Source of the DNA: Kluyveromyces lactis
Taxonomy: Eukaryota; Ascomycota; Saccharomycetes; Saccharomycetales; Saccharomycetaceae
Reading direction: 5' to 3'
Length of the DNA: 64,000 bases
NCBI RefSeq assembly: GCF_000002515.2
Contig: NC_006039.1
Coordinates: 248,001-312,000 of the forward strand
The notes below the pieces were generated by a model that did no database searches, was not told the origin of the DNA, and saw nothing but the letters and a program-made list of their open reading frames with translations. A program made the translations under genes and the position numbers. Of this stretch, positions 1 through 10,601 are shown piece by piece; the first letter of the stretch is position 1, and each line of letters starts with the position of its first letter.

Positions 1-364
1 ACCATAATCATACTGCATACCATTATCCGAATCTGTCTGCCCTTTAAACTATTTCAAAATTTCATTACATGTCCTGATGCAAAGATCGATAATGTAAGCA
101 ATCTTTACAGCAATAAAGAAAAATGCCAAGATAATCATTTTAACGAACTATTTTAAGAGAGCTTCATATGTTCTGAGCAGTGAAGTCATATTCTGTTGAA
201 TATTCTCTCACTCAACCAAAAGCTTTTGTTGATTTATTAAAATGATAAAATATTAGATAACTCGTTAAATTATGCTTCTTTTTATTGTTGTATCAACGTA
301 ATCATGTATATACCTGTATTTGGTGTATGTTCTTACTTACAGTAATATCAGTAAGAGAAAACAT
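1..364. other. gene-free left edge, downstream of COQ6
   Basis: No gene recognised. The stretch is AT-rich, has no long open frame on either strand, and lies 3' of COQ6. It probably holds the COQ6 3' UTR and the flank of a gene beyond the window. Confidence 0.5.
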
Positions 365-1783
365 CTATTTACTTGGTCCGCTAACTTTTCCTACCATCAG
401 ATCTTTCAAAGGTTGTAAGCTGTTGACTAAATTTAAGCCAAACGTTCTCAAGGAAACTAGAGGACCGAAATCTGTAGAGTATAGCTTATGTAGCTTGTCT
501 ACCACACCTAGTAACATGTTGTTGGTAGGATAGCGGTCTGCCCAGTACGGTTCTAAAGCCAACAGAGAACCAATGTCTAATCCTCTTTGTCTAGCCTTTT
601 CCAATGCTTTAATGAGAGACTCCACATCACCTTGCCCCATATTCAAGCCTTGACCTGCCAATGGATGTGTCGTATGTGCTGCATCGCCAACAAGGGCAAT
701 TCTTTCAGCGACATATGTGTCAGCATGAGAGAGTTTTAGTGGGAATCTCCCTCTTGATTTATCCAAGATGTCAATCACCTTAGGGGGGTATTTTTCGTCG
801 ATGACAGAGTCGTCTTTGAATGAATTAAATTTCTCATTGATTCTGAAGTCAACATCTTGAATCAATTCTTCGCCCGTAATAGTTCCCTCCTGTAAGGACT
901 TATAGTAATATTCGAGATCAACGTCCTCCAAGATGAACGCTGCGTTGACCAAGGCCACAAATACGTCGTCATCCAAAGATAATAACAATCTTGATAATGG
1001 TTCAGTGGTACTCCAAACTAACGTAGAGTTCGTACCTGGTAATGGAAGATGAGCCACTGGTCCAGTTGGTAAGAATCTTTGCCATCCTCTAATTTTGAAC
1101 GGAGGATATTCTAGTTTCAAGGTAGCTACGACTCCGAATCTCTCGTAAAACCAGCCTCTTGACTCAATCCCAGAAAATTTCCGAACTGGACTGTTGAATC
1201 CATCGGCACCTATCAACAAGCGTGTCTTATATTGTTCCCCACTGTCTAGGGTCACCACCGGCCATGATTTAGTATCTTCGGGATCTTCATATTCAATACT
1301 TTGGACTTTTGTTTTGTCAATAAGATCCAAATTTGGTGCATTACTTGAACGTAGTTTCGCCAACAACGAACTTTGAATGTTCAAGATTTCAACCATAAAC
1401 CCCATTGAATCCCGTTCCATCTCTAAAGTACCATTAGAGCATCCATCTGTAACGTATAGACCATCAAAGGGCTGAATTCTCTCTTCCATCAACGATACCC
1501 CAACAGTATTCTCTAAGAAGTGCTTAGATTGGGGTGTTAAACTGATCACTCTATTGGTGAAATTGTCTGGTGGATCATGGTAGAAACCGCCTATTTTTTC
1601 CTTCAAATCACCTGCATCGACCAATACAGTTGATAGATCCGATAAGTGGGGAGATTGTTTGATAGCAGCAGCCAATGTCAACCCGGCAGGACCACCGCCA
1701 ACAATAAGCACATCTGTTAACTTAGCTTGAAGGTTAACAGCAGACGCAAAAAAAGACCTGCTCAAAATCCGGCTAGACAACAT
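365..1783 (-). CDS. COQ6: ubiquinone biosynthesis flavin monooxygenase Coq6
   Basis: Mitochondrial FAD-dependent monooxygenase that hydroxylates the ring of coenzyme Q intermediates at C5, in the CoQ synthome of the inner membrane. The 472-residue protein is close to the S. cerevisiae length of about 479. It shows the Rossmann FAD motif VGGGPAGLTLA near the N-terminus, the LIGADGFNSPVRK motif in the middle and the second FAD motif GDAAHTTHPLAGQGLNMG near the C-terminus. The start is the ATG at 1783, giving MLSSRILSRSFF, a typical basic, serine-rich mitochondrial presequence. A longer frame to 1804 would begin with TTG. It is divergent from FOL1 across an 849-bp promoter region. Identity rests on these motifs and overall resemblance; other UbiH-family enzymes are unlikely in a yeast. 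Confidence 0.93.
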   Translation of the reverse strand: MLSSRILSRSFFASAVNLQAKLTDVLIVGGGPAGLTLAAAIKQSPHLSDLSTVLVDAGDLKEKIGGFYHDPPDNFTNRVISLTPQSKHFLENTVGVSLMEERIQPFDGLYVTDGCSNGTLEMERDSMGFMVEILNIQSSLLAKLRSSNAPNLDLIDKTKVQSIEYEDPEDTKSWPVVTLDSGEQYKTRLLIGADGFNSPVRKFSGIESRGWFYERFGVVATLKLEYPPFKIRGWQRFLPTGPVAHLPLPGTNSTLVWSTTEPLSRLLLSLDDDVFVALVNAAFILEDVDLEYYYKSLQEGTITGEELIQDVDFRINEKFNSFKDDSVIDEKYPPKVIDILDKSRGRFPLKLSHADTYVAERIALVGDAAHTTHPLAGQGLNMGQGDVESLIKALEKARQRGLDIGSLLALEPYWADRYPTNNMLLGVVDKLHKLYSTDFGPLVSLRTFGLNLVNSLQPLKDLMVGKVSGPSK

Positions 1784-2632
1784 TCCAGGATGAAAAATGT
1801 TCAATGAGTGGAACAGTTACAGTTTTACTGTTAATCAACTTTCACACAGTGTATCTTTTGGTTTTCCGTAGAACTTCGCATACAGTGAACAGTTTTGTTA
1901 ACGGTTGAAATGTCAAATTGGTTTCAAAATCTGATTGTTTTGTTCTGAACCTTTTTCTTCGGAACCTTTGGAGAAGCATAAGTATACACAATTGATGCCT
2001 CATCGTGCATGAATGGGGAATCGGTCTGGAGTACACACATTGGAAAGATACTGTAAACTGACGAGCTGAGTGGAGAATTGCTATGATTAACAGTCACGTG
2101 ATATTGCTCTATAATCAAAAGCTCCGTTCCCCTATGCACCTTTACCGTTATTCAAGCACAATCTATTTTGCATGAAGCTGTAGTAAGTAAACTGGAAATG
2201 GTCGTCCGGTAGGAATACATAGTTTTGTATATCCCAATAGCTCAAGTCCAAAAAATTAACGACCTCAAGACAACTGTTACTTTTTATTTACCAGTCAGTA
2301 CCTTTTGAATCTTTCGTAATCTGAGGCATCGTCGGTAATATAAATTGTTTTTTGGAGTTCATAAATGTGAAAATTCCCAAGTAGCATAATTCGACATTTT
2401 AACATATATAAAGATATGAGTGATGAGATGAGTACCGTTGATTTGTAAAAATAGAGAAAAGATCACTAAGAAAAAGGTAATAGAATTATCGGTACACGGA
2501 TACCATTAGTGTATTTTGTTGTTTATACTTTTTTCTGTTGATAATATTTTAGAGAGTTTTTTTGGACTCTGTTTTAAGTTCGGAAAAGTGAGCTTGTTAA
2601 TTAGAAGTCGTTCATTTCCGAACATATTTCAC
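1784..2632. other. COQ6/FOL1 divergent promoter region
   Basis: Non-coding divergent spacer. It carries one perfect TCACGTGA element near its middle and AT-rich stretches. Small open frames on the minus strand (about 1842-2139) show no recognisable protein and are probably chance. Confidence 0.6.
2094..2101. promoter_or_regulatory. TCACGTGA E-box (Cbf1-type site)
   Basis: Perfect palindrome TCACGTGA between the divergent COQ6 and FOL1 genes. This is the core bound by yeast bHLH factors, Cbf1 in particular. The same octamer occurs in the promoter regions at 7436, 12886 and 29501. Binding is inferred. Confidence 0.5.
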
Positions 2633-5029
2633 ATGACGAAAAGTGTTGTACCAGCTGGTCGAAGGTGGGTTTCGCACGATCAAGTGCATGTAAAGAGCCT
2701 CGATGTTAAAGCTGTTGTTGGTCCAGATTCTTGGGATCAGCTGAAACCGCAGAATTTGAAAGTGACATTGCATATGCAGACCGACTTCAAGAAATCGTCG
2801 ATTACGGATGATTTGAAATACTCTTTAAACTATGCAGTTGTCTCCAGAGATATATCCAATCATGTTCAAAAAAACATTAAACGCAATTACAAAGATGTGA
2901 ACACTTTTGGAAGGAATATTGTGGAATATGCCAAGAAATCATACCCTGGCATCAATGCGTTGACCGTAGAAGTGGAATCTAAGGAAGCAAACATCAGATC
3001 TAATAGTATCAAAAGTACTACCAGTGATTCCCATGATGAGTTGGATCACATTATAATCTCGGACTTCAAGATATTGACACTTATTGGCGTCTTTACTTTT
3101 GAACGTTTGAAAAGGCAATACGTAGATTTTACCATTAAATTGCCTATTGCCGAAGGCTCTGATGTTCCACAATATGACAAAATTATTAACCAGGTTACAG
3201 AATACGTAGAAAACTCTAATTTCAAGACCGTGGAAGCCTTAGTTGAAACTGCTGCTCAGGTTGTTTTGACAAACAACGGCTATTTCTTTGATAGACCCTC
3301 ACTTCCAATCGAAGTTAAGGTTATGAAATTAAATGCCATTACCGAAACAGAAGGGGTGGGTGTTTCTTGCGAACGATGTTATGATGACTTCAAGTCCGTA
3401 GCGCCAATATCCCTTCCAGTGGCCAAATCCAAAGTCATAAATTCATGCACTGGTGGTGATTTTGATCTCCCTGTCCAGAACATTAAATTAGATAAGGACT
3501 CTTGGAAATCTGCAATATTAGCTTTTGGATCCAATATTGGTGATAGATTCAAAAATGTCGTAGAAGCCGTGAGCCTGTTGAAAGCTCATAAAGATGTAGA
3601 AGTGGTGTGCTCTTCATCATTGTTTGAAAGTGAACCAATGTACTTCAAAGATCAACAGCCTTTCCTAAATGGATGTATCAAAATCAAGACAAGGCTTTTA
3701 CCTGACGCATTACTCGAATTGTGTAAAAAAATTGAATATGATGAACTAAACAGAGTTAAACATTTTGATAACGGACCACGTACTATTGACTTAGATATCG
3801 TAACATATTACGACTCGAATGGTGCTGATTTTTCAATGAATACGCCAGAACTAACTATTCCTCATCCCAGAATGCTTGAACGAAGCTTTGTTTTAGAGCC
3901 TTTATGCGAATTGATCAGCCCTTGTTGTGTACATCCGATAACTGCGGAACCTATTCACAATCACTTGAAGCAGCTTTACGAGAACGATAATCCTGAAGAT
4001 GTACTCTGGAAATTGGTGCCTGTGGGTGATAAATTCTTGAAATTTAAAATTCAATGGGAAAAGGATATCTTAACCGGTTTAAGACGTCCTGTGTCTAGTA
4101 GTTCAGCGTACTTGATGGGGGTTGTCAATGTAACACCAGATTCTTTTTCTGATGGAGCTCAAGATTATGACAATAAAGAAGTAGTCGTATCGAAGATTGA
4201 AGCAATGGTTTCTGCAGCACTCGAATTACATGAAATAGTAATTCTTGATATTGGAGGTTGTTCAACAAGACCGGGCTCCTTGCAGGCCTCTGAAGAGGAA
4301 GAACTAGCAAGAATTCTTCCCATCATTAATGCAGTCACCACATCAAAATCAATTCCTTTGGATAAAGTCGTTATATCTATTGATACTTATCGTTCTGTTG
4401 TCGCAGAAGCAGCAATTTCCGCGGGTGTGGGTATAATCAATGATATATCAGGTGGGGTTTTTGATCCAAGAATTTTACAAGTGGTGAGCAAGCATCCTAA
4501 TGTTGCTTATGTTCTTTCCCATATCAGAGGCACTATCGATTCGATGTCGTCCGAAACCTCTTATTTGACTTCAGACGAAAACGTTAAGGAGTACATTTCC
4601 GGCAAGGAAGGAAATGAGATCGACAATCTATTTATTAAAACAATCGGCAGAGAAGTATGTTCGAGATATCAAGACACTTTTAGGAATAACATTTTCCGTT
4701 GGCAATTGTTTTTGGATCCTGGAATTGGATTTGCCAAAGTTGGTAAGCAAAATCTCGAGTTAATAAAAGGTATTCCTCTACTACGGAACTATTCTTGTAT
4801 CATTGGTAATGAGTACTATTCTTTAATAAATCTTCCTGTGTTGGTTGGACCATCTAGAAAGAAGTTCATTGGAGATATAACAAAGACTCCTAGTGCCAAA
4901 GATAGAGATTTCGCAACAGGAGCGATAGTGTCCGCTTGCGTAGCAAACGGATGCGACATAATCAGGGTACATGATGTTGCTAATATTAGCAAGGCATTGA
5001 AACTCTTAAATGAACTTTATAGAAACTAG
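2633..5029 (+). CDS. FOL1: trifunctional folate synthesis enzyme Fol1 (DHNA/HPPK/DHPS)
   Basis: Single polypeptide carrying three consecutive steps of folate synthesis: dihydroneopterin aldolase, hydroxymethyl-dihydropterin pyrophosphokinase and dihydropteroate synthase. The 798-residue protein has two aldolase-like repeats over roughly residues 10-260. The HPPK domain follows (AFGSNIGDRFKN near 295; NGPRTIDLDIVTY near 380). The DHPS domain is last (MGVVNVTPDSFSDG near 495; DIGGCSTRPGS near 540; LDPGIGFAK near 695; VGPSRKKFIGD near 735). The start is the ATG at 2633; the frame runs open upstream but without an ATG. The family works in mitochondria; the N-terminus here (MTKSVVPAGRRWVSH) is basic. 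It is syntenic with YNL256W next to GIS2. Length is near the S. cerevisiae protein (about 824). Confidence 0.95.
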   Translation: MTKSVVPAGRRWVSHDQVHVKSLDVKAVVGPDSWDQLKPQNLKVTLHMQTDFKKSSITDDLKYSLNYAVVSRDISNHVQKNIKRNYKDVNTFGRNIVEYAKKSYPGINALTVEVESKEANIRSNSIKSTTSDSHDELDHIIISDFKILTLIGVFTFERLKRQYVDFTIKLPIAEGSDVPQYDKIINQVTEYVENSNFKTVEALVETAAQVVLTNNGYFFDRPSLPIEVKVMKLNAITETEGVGVSCERCYDDFKSVAPISLPVAKSKVINSCTGGDFDLPVQNIKLDKDSWKSAILAFGSNIGDRFKNVVEAVSLLKAHKDVEVVCSSSLFESEPMYFKDQQPFLNGCIKIKTRLLPDALLELCKKIEYDELNRVKHFDNGPRTIDLDIVTYYDSNGADFSMNTPELTIPHPRMLERSFVLEPLCELISPCCVHPITAEPIHNHLKQLYENDNPEDVLWKLVPVGDKFLKFKIQWEKDILTGLRRPVSSSSAYLMGVVNVTPDSFSDGAQDYDNKEVVVSKIEAMVSAALELHEIVILDIGGCSTRPGSLQASEEEELARILPIINAVTTSKSIPLDKVVISIDTYRSVVAEAAISAGVGIINDISGGVFDPRILQVVSKHPNVAYVLSHIRGTIDSMSSETSYLTSDENVKEYISGKEGNEIDNLFIKTIGREVCSRYQDTFRNNIFRWQLFLDPGIGFAKVGKQNLELIKGIPLLRNYSCIIGNEYYSLINLPVLVGPSRKKFIGDITKTPSAKDRDFATGAIVSACVANGCDIIRVHDVANISKALKLLNELYRN

Positions 5030-5319
5030 GATATGATGTGATTAAGACAATATATTTTAATGTATTTACTTTTAGCTGTTAGATTAACCTTCGCTCTGCC
5101 ATCACATAATGACATCTAAATTGCTGCACTGAACTACCACATTGAAAGAGATATTGTAGAATATCATTGCTTGACGATGAATAAGCAAAAGAGAAGCAAC
5201 AGAAACAAGAAAAATAATTGGGATCATACCAAACAATGAATCCGTTATCCCAAGATACAAACTTATCGTGATAAGGATTAAAATTGAAATGATAAATTCA
5301 CTAGAACTTACGAGCACAA

Positions 5320-5790
5320 TTAATAGGAAGAGCAATCCTTGGCGATGTGACCGACGCCGTTGCAGTTGTAGCAAACTTTCTCGTTTTCACCGTTTTGACA
5401 GTCTTTGGACAAATGGCCAGCTTGACCACAGTTGTAACAAGTTGGTTCAGACTTTAAACAGTCCTTAGCAATGTGGTTAGGGCCACCGCACTTGTAACAA
5501 GAAACCTTAGGACCACTACGCTCGTTGTTTCTGAATCTCTTTGGTTGATCACATTCTCTAGAGATGTGACCAAAGCCATCACAGTTGTAACATTTTTGAA
5601 CGGTACATTCAGTCTTAACATGACCAGTTTCGCCACAGTTATAACACTGCTTGAATTCGACAGTCTTTGGGACAGTACATTCTGATTGGACGTGGCCTGG
5701 CTTGTTACAGTTGTAACATAGCTTTTCAGAATCACAATCACTAGCCAAATGGCCCAACTTCCCGCAAATATAACACGCCTTACCTGACAT
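5320..5790 (-). CDS. GIS2: CCHC zinc-knuckle RNA-binding translational regulator Gis2
   Basis: Small nucleic-acid-binding protein of the CNBP family, which associates with mRNAs and ribosomes and is found in stress granules in yeast. The 156-residue protein is almost entirely seven CX2CX4HX4C zinc knuckles in a row, beginning with CYICGKLGHLASDC and ending with CYNCNGVGHIAKDC. S. cerevisiae Gis2 has the same seven over about 153 residues. The start is the ATG at 5790 (MSGKACYICG); a GTG three codons upstream is not needed. It is convergent with FOL1 across 290 bp and syntenic with YNL255C. Confidence 0.95.
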   Translation of the reverse strand: MSGKACYICGKLGHLASDCDSEKLCYNCNKPGHVQSECTVPKTVEFKQCYNCGETGHVKTECTVQKCYNCDGFGHISRECDQPKRFRNNERSGPKVSCYKCGGPNHIAKDCLKSEPTCYNCGQAGHLSKDCQNGENEKVCYNCNGVGHIAKDCSSY

Positions 5791-6086
5791 TTTCCTCACA
5801 CTCTTTAGTCTTCCCGGAGTGTTTCTGTTAAAACCACCATTTTTTCAGAATACAGAGTGTTGGAATATAGCACGCTTGTTTTAAAGGTAATCTTGGAATC
5901 ATAGAAGAGGATAGGCGCAAAGGTCTCCCATCGCAGAGGAAGCGTTTGTTAGAATTTGAAAATTTTCCAGTCGTGTTAAATGATTTGATGGGATTTTCAG
6001 ATAGATCTTAAGGTCTTCATTATAGAACAGTCCATGGGACTGGCTAGAATGGAATGCAGACCAGTTGCGTAATAGTACTGGGTCTA

Positions 6087-7217
6087 TTATCCTACGTTCG
6101 AATCTTGTTTCCTTCTCGGATCATCCCTGTAGCTCATTGAAGAGTATTGTTGTGGTAGTCTTAGTCTCCTTAAAGACTCTTCCTCGCATTCAATTTCGTA
6201 AACTTCTAAAGGACTCAAGTCTGCGACCATTGTTCCAAACTCGATAGTTGTCTGCATAATATCCCACGCATCTTCGATGTTGTTTAATTTGAAGTCATCC
6301 ATGCACAAGTAGCTTAAGACTTCCGGGGCTAAGATATATTGTGAAAAGTCGTAAGGGCCCCAGAATGAAATCACAGGATTCTTATTTCTTTTCAACTTTT
6401 CACCATAAGTCTCGAGGATAAGCATTCCAACGATAGCCTGTCGTCTGGATCCGAAGTACCCAGCGGTGAATTTCAAGATATTTAGATCTCGTAGTTCTTC
6501 GTTTGTAATCACTTGACGTTTTGAGTTTTTCTGAACCGTTTTCGCCATTGAATAATACAACGATGAGACCTTTCCGGTCAGTATCGCATCACAAACAGAA
6601 ATATGCTCTCTAGTACGAGATTCCAGCTGGTCAAGAAACAATACTGGCGGAAGATCATATTTAGTCATGAATTTTTGCCTTACGGCGTTTGATTTCAAGT
6701 ATGTGCTTTTCTCAGTATTCTTCGGCAACACAAGGGAAGCCGAGCTCTTTTTAAACTCTGATACACCCTCCGCATTCAAACCGATGCTATACATCTTAAT
6801 GAGTTCCATTGACATTTCTTCTACGTCGTTCTCATCAAAAAAATCTCGTGAACTGCCCGGCAGTTCATGGACACTCTCATCATCAGTCAATTCAAGCATG
6901 TCAGCACCCTTGTTTCTCTCGTTCAGCGAGTCTAAATCTGATTCAACGTCACTGAATTGTGTTTCCAGGTCAATTGACTTGGGATCTTGGAGTTCTGTAC
7001 TTTTCTTTTCCTCCTCTTTGGCAGAAACATCAAATTCCGAATCTGATAACTCCTCCAAACTGCCGGAGCGTACACGTAGCTTTTTATTCAAGCTGCCATT
7101 TAATGCCACCGTTGGGTGCCTTTTACCGTAAGAAAATCCTTCATGTGATGATGAAGAGATTATCACTAGAGATTCCTGGCTCAATTGATCTGAAGACGCA
7201 TTAGAGCTACTGACCAT
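6087..7217 (-). CDS. RTC4: Rtc4-like protein
   Basis: Ortholog of the poorly understood S. cerevisiae Rtc4 (restriction of telomere capping), judged by position between GIS2 and TEX1 (YNL254C slot) and by its C-terminal domain. The first 170 of 376 residues are acidic and serine-rich with low complexity (SSSSHEGF, ELSDSEFDVSAKEEEKK). The C-terminal half is globular and contains the more conserved part, around LKFTAGYFGSRRQAIVG and FWGPYDFSQYILAPEVLSYL. Length is near the S. cerevisiae protein (about 401). No catalytic motif is visible, so the biochemical role is unknown. Confidence 0.85.
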   Translation of the reverse strand: MVSSSNASSDQLSQESLVIISSSSHEGFSYGKRHPTVALNGSLNKKLRVRSGSLEELSDSEFDVSAKEEEKKSTELQDPKSIDLETQFSDVESDLDSLNERNKGADMLELTDDESVHELPGSSRDFFDENDVEEMSMELIKMYSIGLNAEGVSEFKKSSASLVLPKNTEKSTYLKSNAVRQKFMTKYDLPPVLFLDQLESRTREHISVCDAILTGKVSSLYYSMAKTVQKNSKRQVITNEELRDLNILKFTAGYFGSRRQAIVGMLILETYGEKLKRNKNPVISFWGPYDFSQYILAPEVLSYLCMDDFKLNNIEDAWDIMQTTIEFGTMVADLSPLEVYEIECEEESLRRLRLPQQYSSMSYRDDPRRKQDSNVG

Positions 7218-7962
7218 TCTAATATTCCAAAATCAACAGAGAAAGTCAAGTTTAAACAGAAGTAATTCTCTCCTTTAACTCAGATTTCCGTTCCATATAT
7301 CCAAAAACATACACATTTCTTTCTGGTCCTTTGCAGTTGAGTAGTTTATCTTTTCAACCTTTTTATTTGACACTTTTCTTCTACTTGAAAGGTATTACTG
7401 GAAGTAGGACAATAGGGGACAATGAGAATTTCATATCACGTGATCTTCTATGTTTGAACAACGCTATTTGCTATGACCCCAAGCAGGTCAGCAGATGTTC
7501 AGTAACATCCAATAGTATCCTTGTTGATTGTAGATAATTTAATCAGAAAGTAGAACCACATTACGTGATCCTTCTTACTATTGTTTTCACTTTACTTTAA
7601 AGTTTCAAAATTAAAGAACGGCTTTTAGTTTAGAATTTCATACGTAATTAGGAACACAATGCTAATATCTTGATATAAATATGTAGATTTACTAGTTAAA
7701 CAAACTAGTTCTTTGTTTCGTCAAGTCTGTAAAGATCAAATCGCACAGTATAGTCGGAACACATGTAATTGAGTGTTTCAAAAATGCCCTTTCCTTGCAG
7801 TTAAACTCTTTTCTTCCTCGGTAATATTTCATCTACACAAGCATTTATTAATATTATATTCAAACATAATTTTTTGAATCATCATCAAGTGCTAAAAGGT
7901 ATCCACAGTAAAACACATAGAAACCAAAGCCGAGTGCTAAAACTATTTTTAGGATTTGCAGT
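7218..7962. other. RTC4/TEX1 divergent promoter region
   Basis: A 745-bp non-coding spacer between two divergent genes. It has a TCACGTGA palindrome at 7436 and otherwise AT-rich sequence. The 68-codon frame at 7331-7537 resembles nothing I recognise. Confidence 0.6.
7436..7443. promoter_or_regulatory. TCACGTGA E-box (Cbf1-type site)
   Basis: Perfect palindrome in the RTC4/TEX1 divergent region, about 220 bp upstream of RTC4 and 520 bp upstream of TEX1. Assignment to a bHLH factor is inference. Confidence 0.45.
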
Positions 7963-9285
7963 ATGTCGAGATTTGGCTATACTGCCTCTAAAGCATTTGA
8001 GATCACTTGTCTCAATGAAAGTGGCTTGAAAAGTCATTACAGTTCATTGTTGGAAAGCTGCTGCAAAGATAAACGGGTCTTAAAAGATTATCATGCTACT
8101 GCAGTAAAGGATAGCAGATCTGTCCGTACTTCACTGAATGAGATTATTGCGTTGGATTCACATTCAGCATCAAAATACGTGTCCTGGTCGAGAATTGATG
8201 GTAGTTTGACTGTCATGAGGCCGCCGTTAACATCAGACCGATCCCAAGATCATGTCTTGATTGGATCGATTAAGAAGGACGTACATGGGGAAGGCAAAAT
8301 AGTGTATTCTATTAGTTGGAATCCCAACGAGTTACAGTTTGCCTCAGTGGGAAACACTCCGACTGTTAAAATCTGGAACGTTGTGGATGATAAGTTGAGT
8401 GTGTTGAAAGAGTTTAAGACAAACTTTAAAGCGAAGAACTTCATAACGGAATATGATCCTTCTGGAAAGTACCTAGTTGTAGCGACGAAGACGAATGAAA
8501 TCTACATTTACAATGCAGAATCTGGTTACGAATCTTGTATCTCTTTTTCCCCTGATGAGAAATCGGATGATGCCATACATTCCCTTTGCTGGTCTAATGA
8601 TTCCAAACAAATTATCGTTGCATATAAATCAGGATTCATAAAACTATTTTCACTCCAAGATGATGGATTAAAGTTTCTCTGTGAAAGGCGGAATGATATG
8701 AAAACCATCACGTCACTAATAATGGATCCATTAGGCAGAGCATTGTTAGTCGGAACTCATAACGAATGTTCTATCTATTCGTTACCTGATCTTGTGCCCT
8801 TGAAAAAATCAATCAAGACAGATAATAGAATAACTGGAATTGACATTTCTTTTGATGGGTCAATAATATCTATTTTGAGCAAAGCATTAGACTCTCACGA
8901 TTCATTTTTAAGTCTCTATTGGTACAATGATTTGTCTATCCTATACAACACGGTGGTTAAAAATTCATCACGTTCCACAATCAAGTGGTCAAAGTCGTGC
9001 TTAATATTTTACACCACTGGTGCTCTTGATAAAATGACAATGGTTGATTTACGTTCAGGCAGACCGAAAACTATGGTATCGACCGATGATCGTAAACGAA
9101 ATGATTTTGTTAAGAAAAGCACCGATCGGAGCAGTAGAACTCAAAGAGACACACCACAGCGCGGGAAGAGGGATAAAGAGCTGCGCAAACAACCATACAA
9201 GAGAGATGCTGATAAATTCAGTGAGAAGTCGTTTGGTCGCTCCAACACAGGGTCTTCTTTTAGAAAGCCAAATGATAGATGGTGA
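7963..9285 (+). CDS. TEX1: TREX/THO-associated WD40 protein Tex1
   Basis: Component that travels with the THO/TREX complex, linking transcription elongation to mRNA export in the nucleus. The 440-residue protein has WD40-type repeats: IVYSISWNPNELQFASVGNTPTVKIWNV near residue 110, a second blade at YDPSGKYLVVAT, and AIHSLCWSNDSKQIIVAYKSGFIKLFSL near 210. A basic, arginine- and serine-rich tail of about 60 residues follows (KKSTDRSSRTQRDTPQRGKR). Length is close to the S. cerevisiae protein (about 422). The first ATG of the frame is used. It sits in the YNL253W position beside MRPL17, convergent with a 207-bp gap. Confidence 0.9.
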   Translation: MSRFGYTASKAFEITCLNESGLKSHYSSLLESCCKDKRVLKDYHATAVKDSRSVRTSLNEIIALDSHSASKYVSWSRIDGSLTVMRPPLTSDRSQDHVLIGSIKKDVHGEGKIVYSISWNPNELQFASVGNTPTVKIWNVVDDKLSVLKEFKTNFKAKNFITEYDPSGKYLVVATKTNEIYIYNAESGYESCISFSPDEKSDDAIHSLCWSNDSKQIIVAYKSGFIKLFSLQDDGLKFLCERRNDMKTITSLIMDPLGRALLVGTHNECSIYSLPDLVPLKKSIKTDNRITGIDISFDGSIISILSKALDSHDSFLSLYWYNDLSILYNTVVKNSSRSTIKWSKSCLIFYTTGALDKMTMVDLRSGRPKTMVSTDDRKRNDFVKKSTDRSSRTQRDTPQRGKRDKELRKQPYKRDADKFSEKSFGRSNTGSSFRKPNDRW

Positions 9286-9492
9286 TAGATTTAAAAGTTA
9301 ATTAGCATTCTTACAAGTATATAATGTTCCAATCTTAAAATCAATCAGAGTTCAGCAATATGTATATGATTGTTATCTTTTAGTGTTCGATACGGGTTGG
9401 AATTTCTATCCGAAGCAGTATTTACAGGAGGGTTTACATATATATATAGTGATTAAATCATGCCAATACTTTCTGTGTTTGATGATAATATG

Positions 9493-10284
9493 TTAATTCT
9501 CAGCAAGAACATATTGTATACTATTGAAATATCTCTCGTCAACAGCTTTCTTGATTTCATCTTTTGTCAACCATGCAAATTCTTTGATTGACTTTTCATC
9601 CTTTAACTTGAATTCACCTGCTATGATATGCGATTTGATCAAAAACTGGAGATCTTTTTCAGATTGTAGAACACCTGCTGGAGTATTCGACACAGTCCAT
9701 GTATTAATATCTTCTCCGCCGATTTTTCTTAATCCCACTTCAGCGGTCTCATGTAAAGCTTTCTTTCCTTCCTTAGCTTCAATATCAACCGGGAAACTTG
9801 GAAGAACCCAGCTTCCCTTGTCATCCTTCACAAGCAAATGCAGAGTTCTGTCCAATTTTCTGTCTAAACTAGTAATATCGTTATTTTCGTCTGCCTTTGT
9901 AGTTCTGGAATTAGGAACAATTGGCCTTGAGACATCAGACTTGTTTGAACCTTCTGAAGCCTCTCTTGGTAGCATAATATCTTGCTTTTGACTTCTTTCT
10001 CTGTTATGTCTGACGTCTGGCACTCCTTTAGGGAACCATACACCAGGCTGCTTGCTAATCACACCTTTCTGTACAGACTGGAAACGACGCTCTGCCAAAG
10101 TACCTTTTTTGAAATAGAAATAAGATGGAAATGTCCACATTAGTCTTCTTTCCAGTTCTGCCTGGTATTGGTAGTACTTGTTCTCTAGTGCATTCAATTC
10201 TGGAGTGACGATTGGAACACGAGAAAGTACCAAACCTGCCTTTACTGCCTTGGGAATCGAGCTTGCTGCTGCTTTCACAGACAT
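9493..10284 (-). CDS. MRPL17: mitochondrial large-subunit ribosomal protein mL46 (Mrpl17)
   Basis: Protein of the large subunit of the mitochondrial ribosome; the family (mL46) has a Nudix-like fold without known hydrolase activity. The 263 residues begin MSVKAAASSIPKAVKAGLVL, a likely import signal rich in Ala, Ser and Lys. The conserved start of the mature part is ELERRLMWTFPSYFYFKKG, followed by the segment DRTLHLLVKDDKGSWVLPSFP and GEKALHETAE-like sequence. It is syntenic with YNL252C between TEX1 and NRD1. The S. cerevisiae protein is about 281 residues. Confidence 0.9.
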   Translation of the reverse strand: MSVKAAASSIPKAVKAGLVLSRVPIVTPELNALENKYYQYQAELERRLMWTFPSYFYFKKGTLAERRFQSVQKGVISKQPGVWFPKGVPDVRHNRERSQKQDIMLPREASEGSNKSDVSRPIVPNSRTTKADENNDITSLDRKLDRTLHLLVKDDKGSWVLPSFPVDIEAKEGKKALHETAEVGLRKIGGEDINTWTVSNTPAGVLQSEKDLQFLIKSHIIAGEFKLKDEKSIKEFAWLTKDEIKKAVDERYFNSIQYVLAEN

Positions 10285-10601
10285 TTTTATTTATAATTGT
10301 GTCGATGAAGAGGGTTGCTGACTGAATATACACGATGATTGACAGCTGGTGAATATGCTTCCCAATTCTGATAAGCGGCACTATTTCAACATGATGCTGA
10401 TGTTCCAATAATTTTTCAAATTGTTTGAACATCCTCTCATGCCTACTATTCCAAAATTTTTCAATATGAAATAATCGATCACGATATACGGATTTGATAA
10501 CTTTCCAAGTGGTGTCACTAATAGAACAAAGTAGTGAGTGAATTGCATATGCATAAAGGCTATCAGATACAGAAAATTATTTAAGTGCATTTATATAAGC
10601 A
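10285..10601. other. spacer between MRPL17 and NRD1
   Basis: Upstream of MRPL17 and downstream of NRD1, both on the minus strand. AT-rich; the small frames here overlap one another and the genes and show nothing recognisable. Confidence 0.5.
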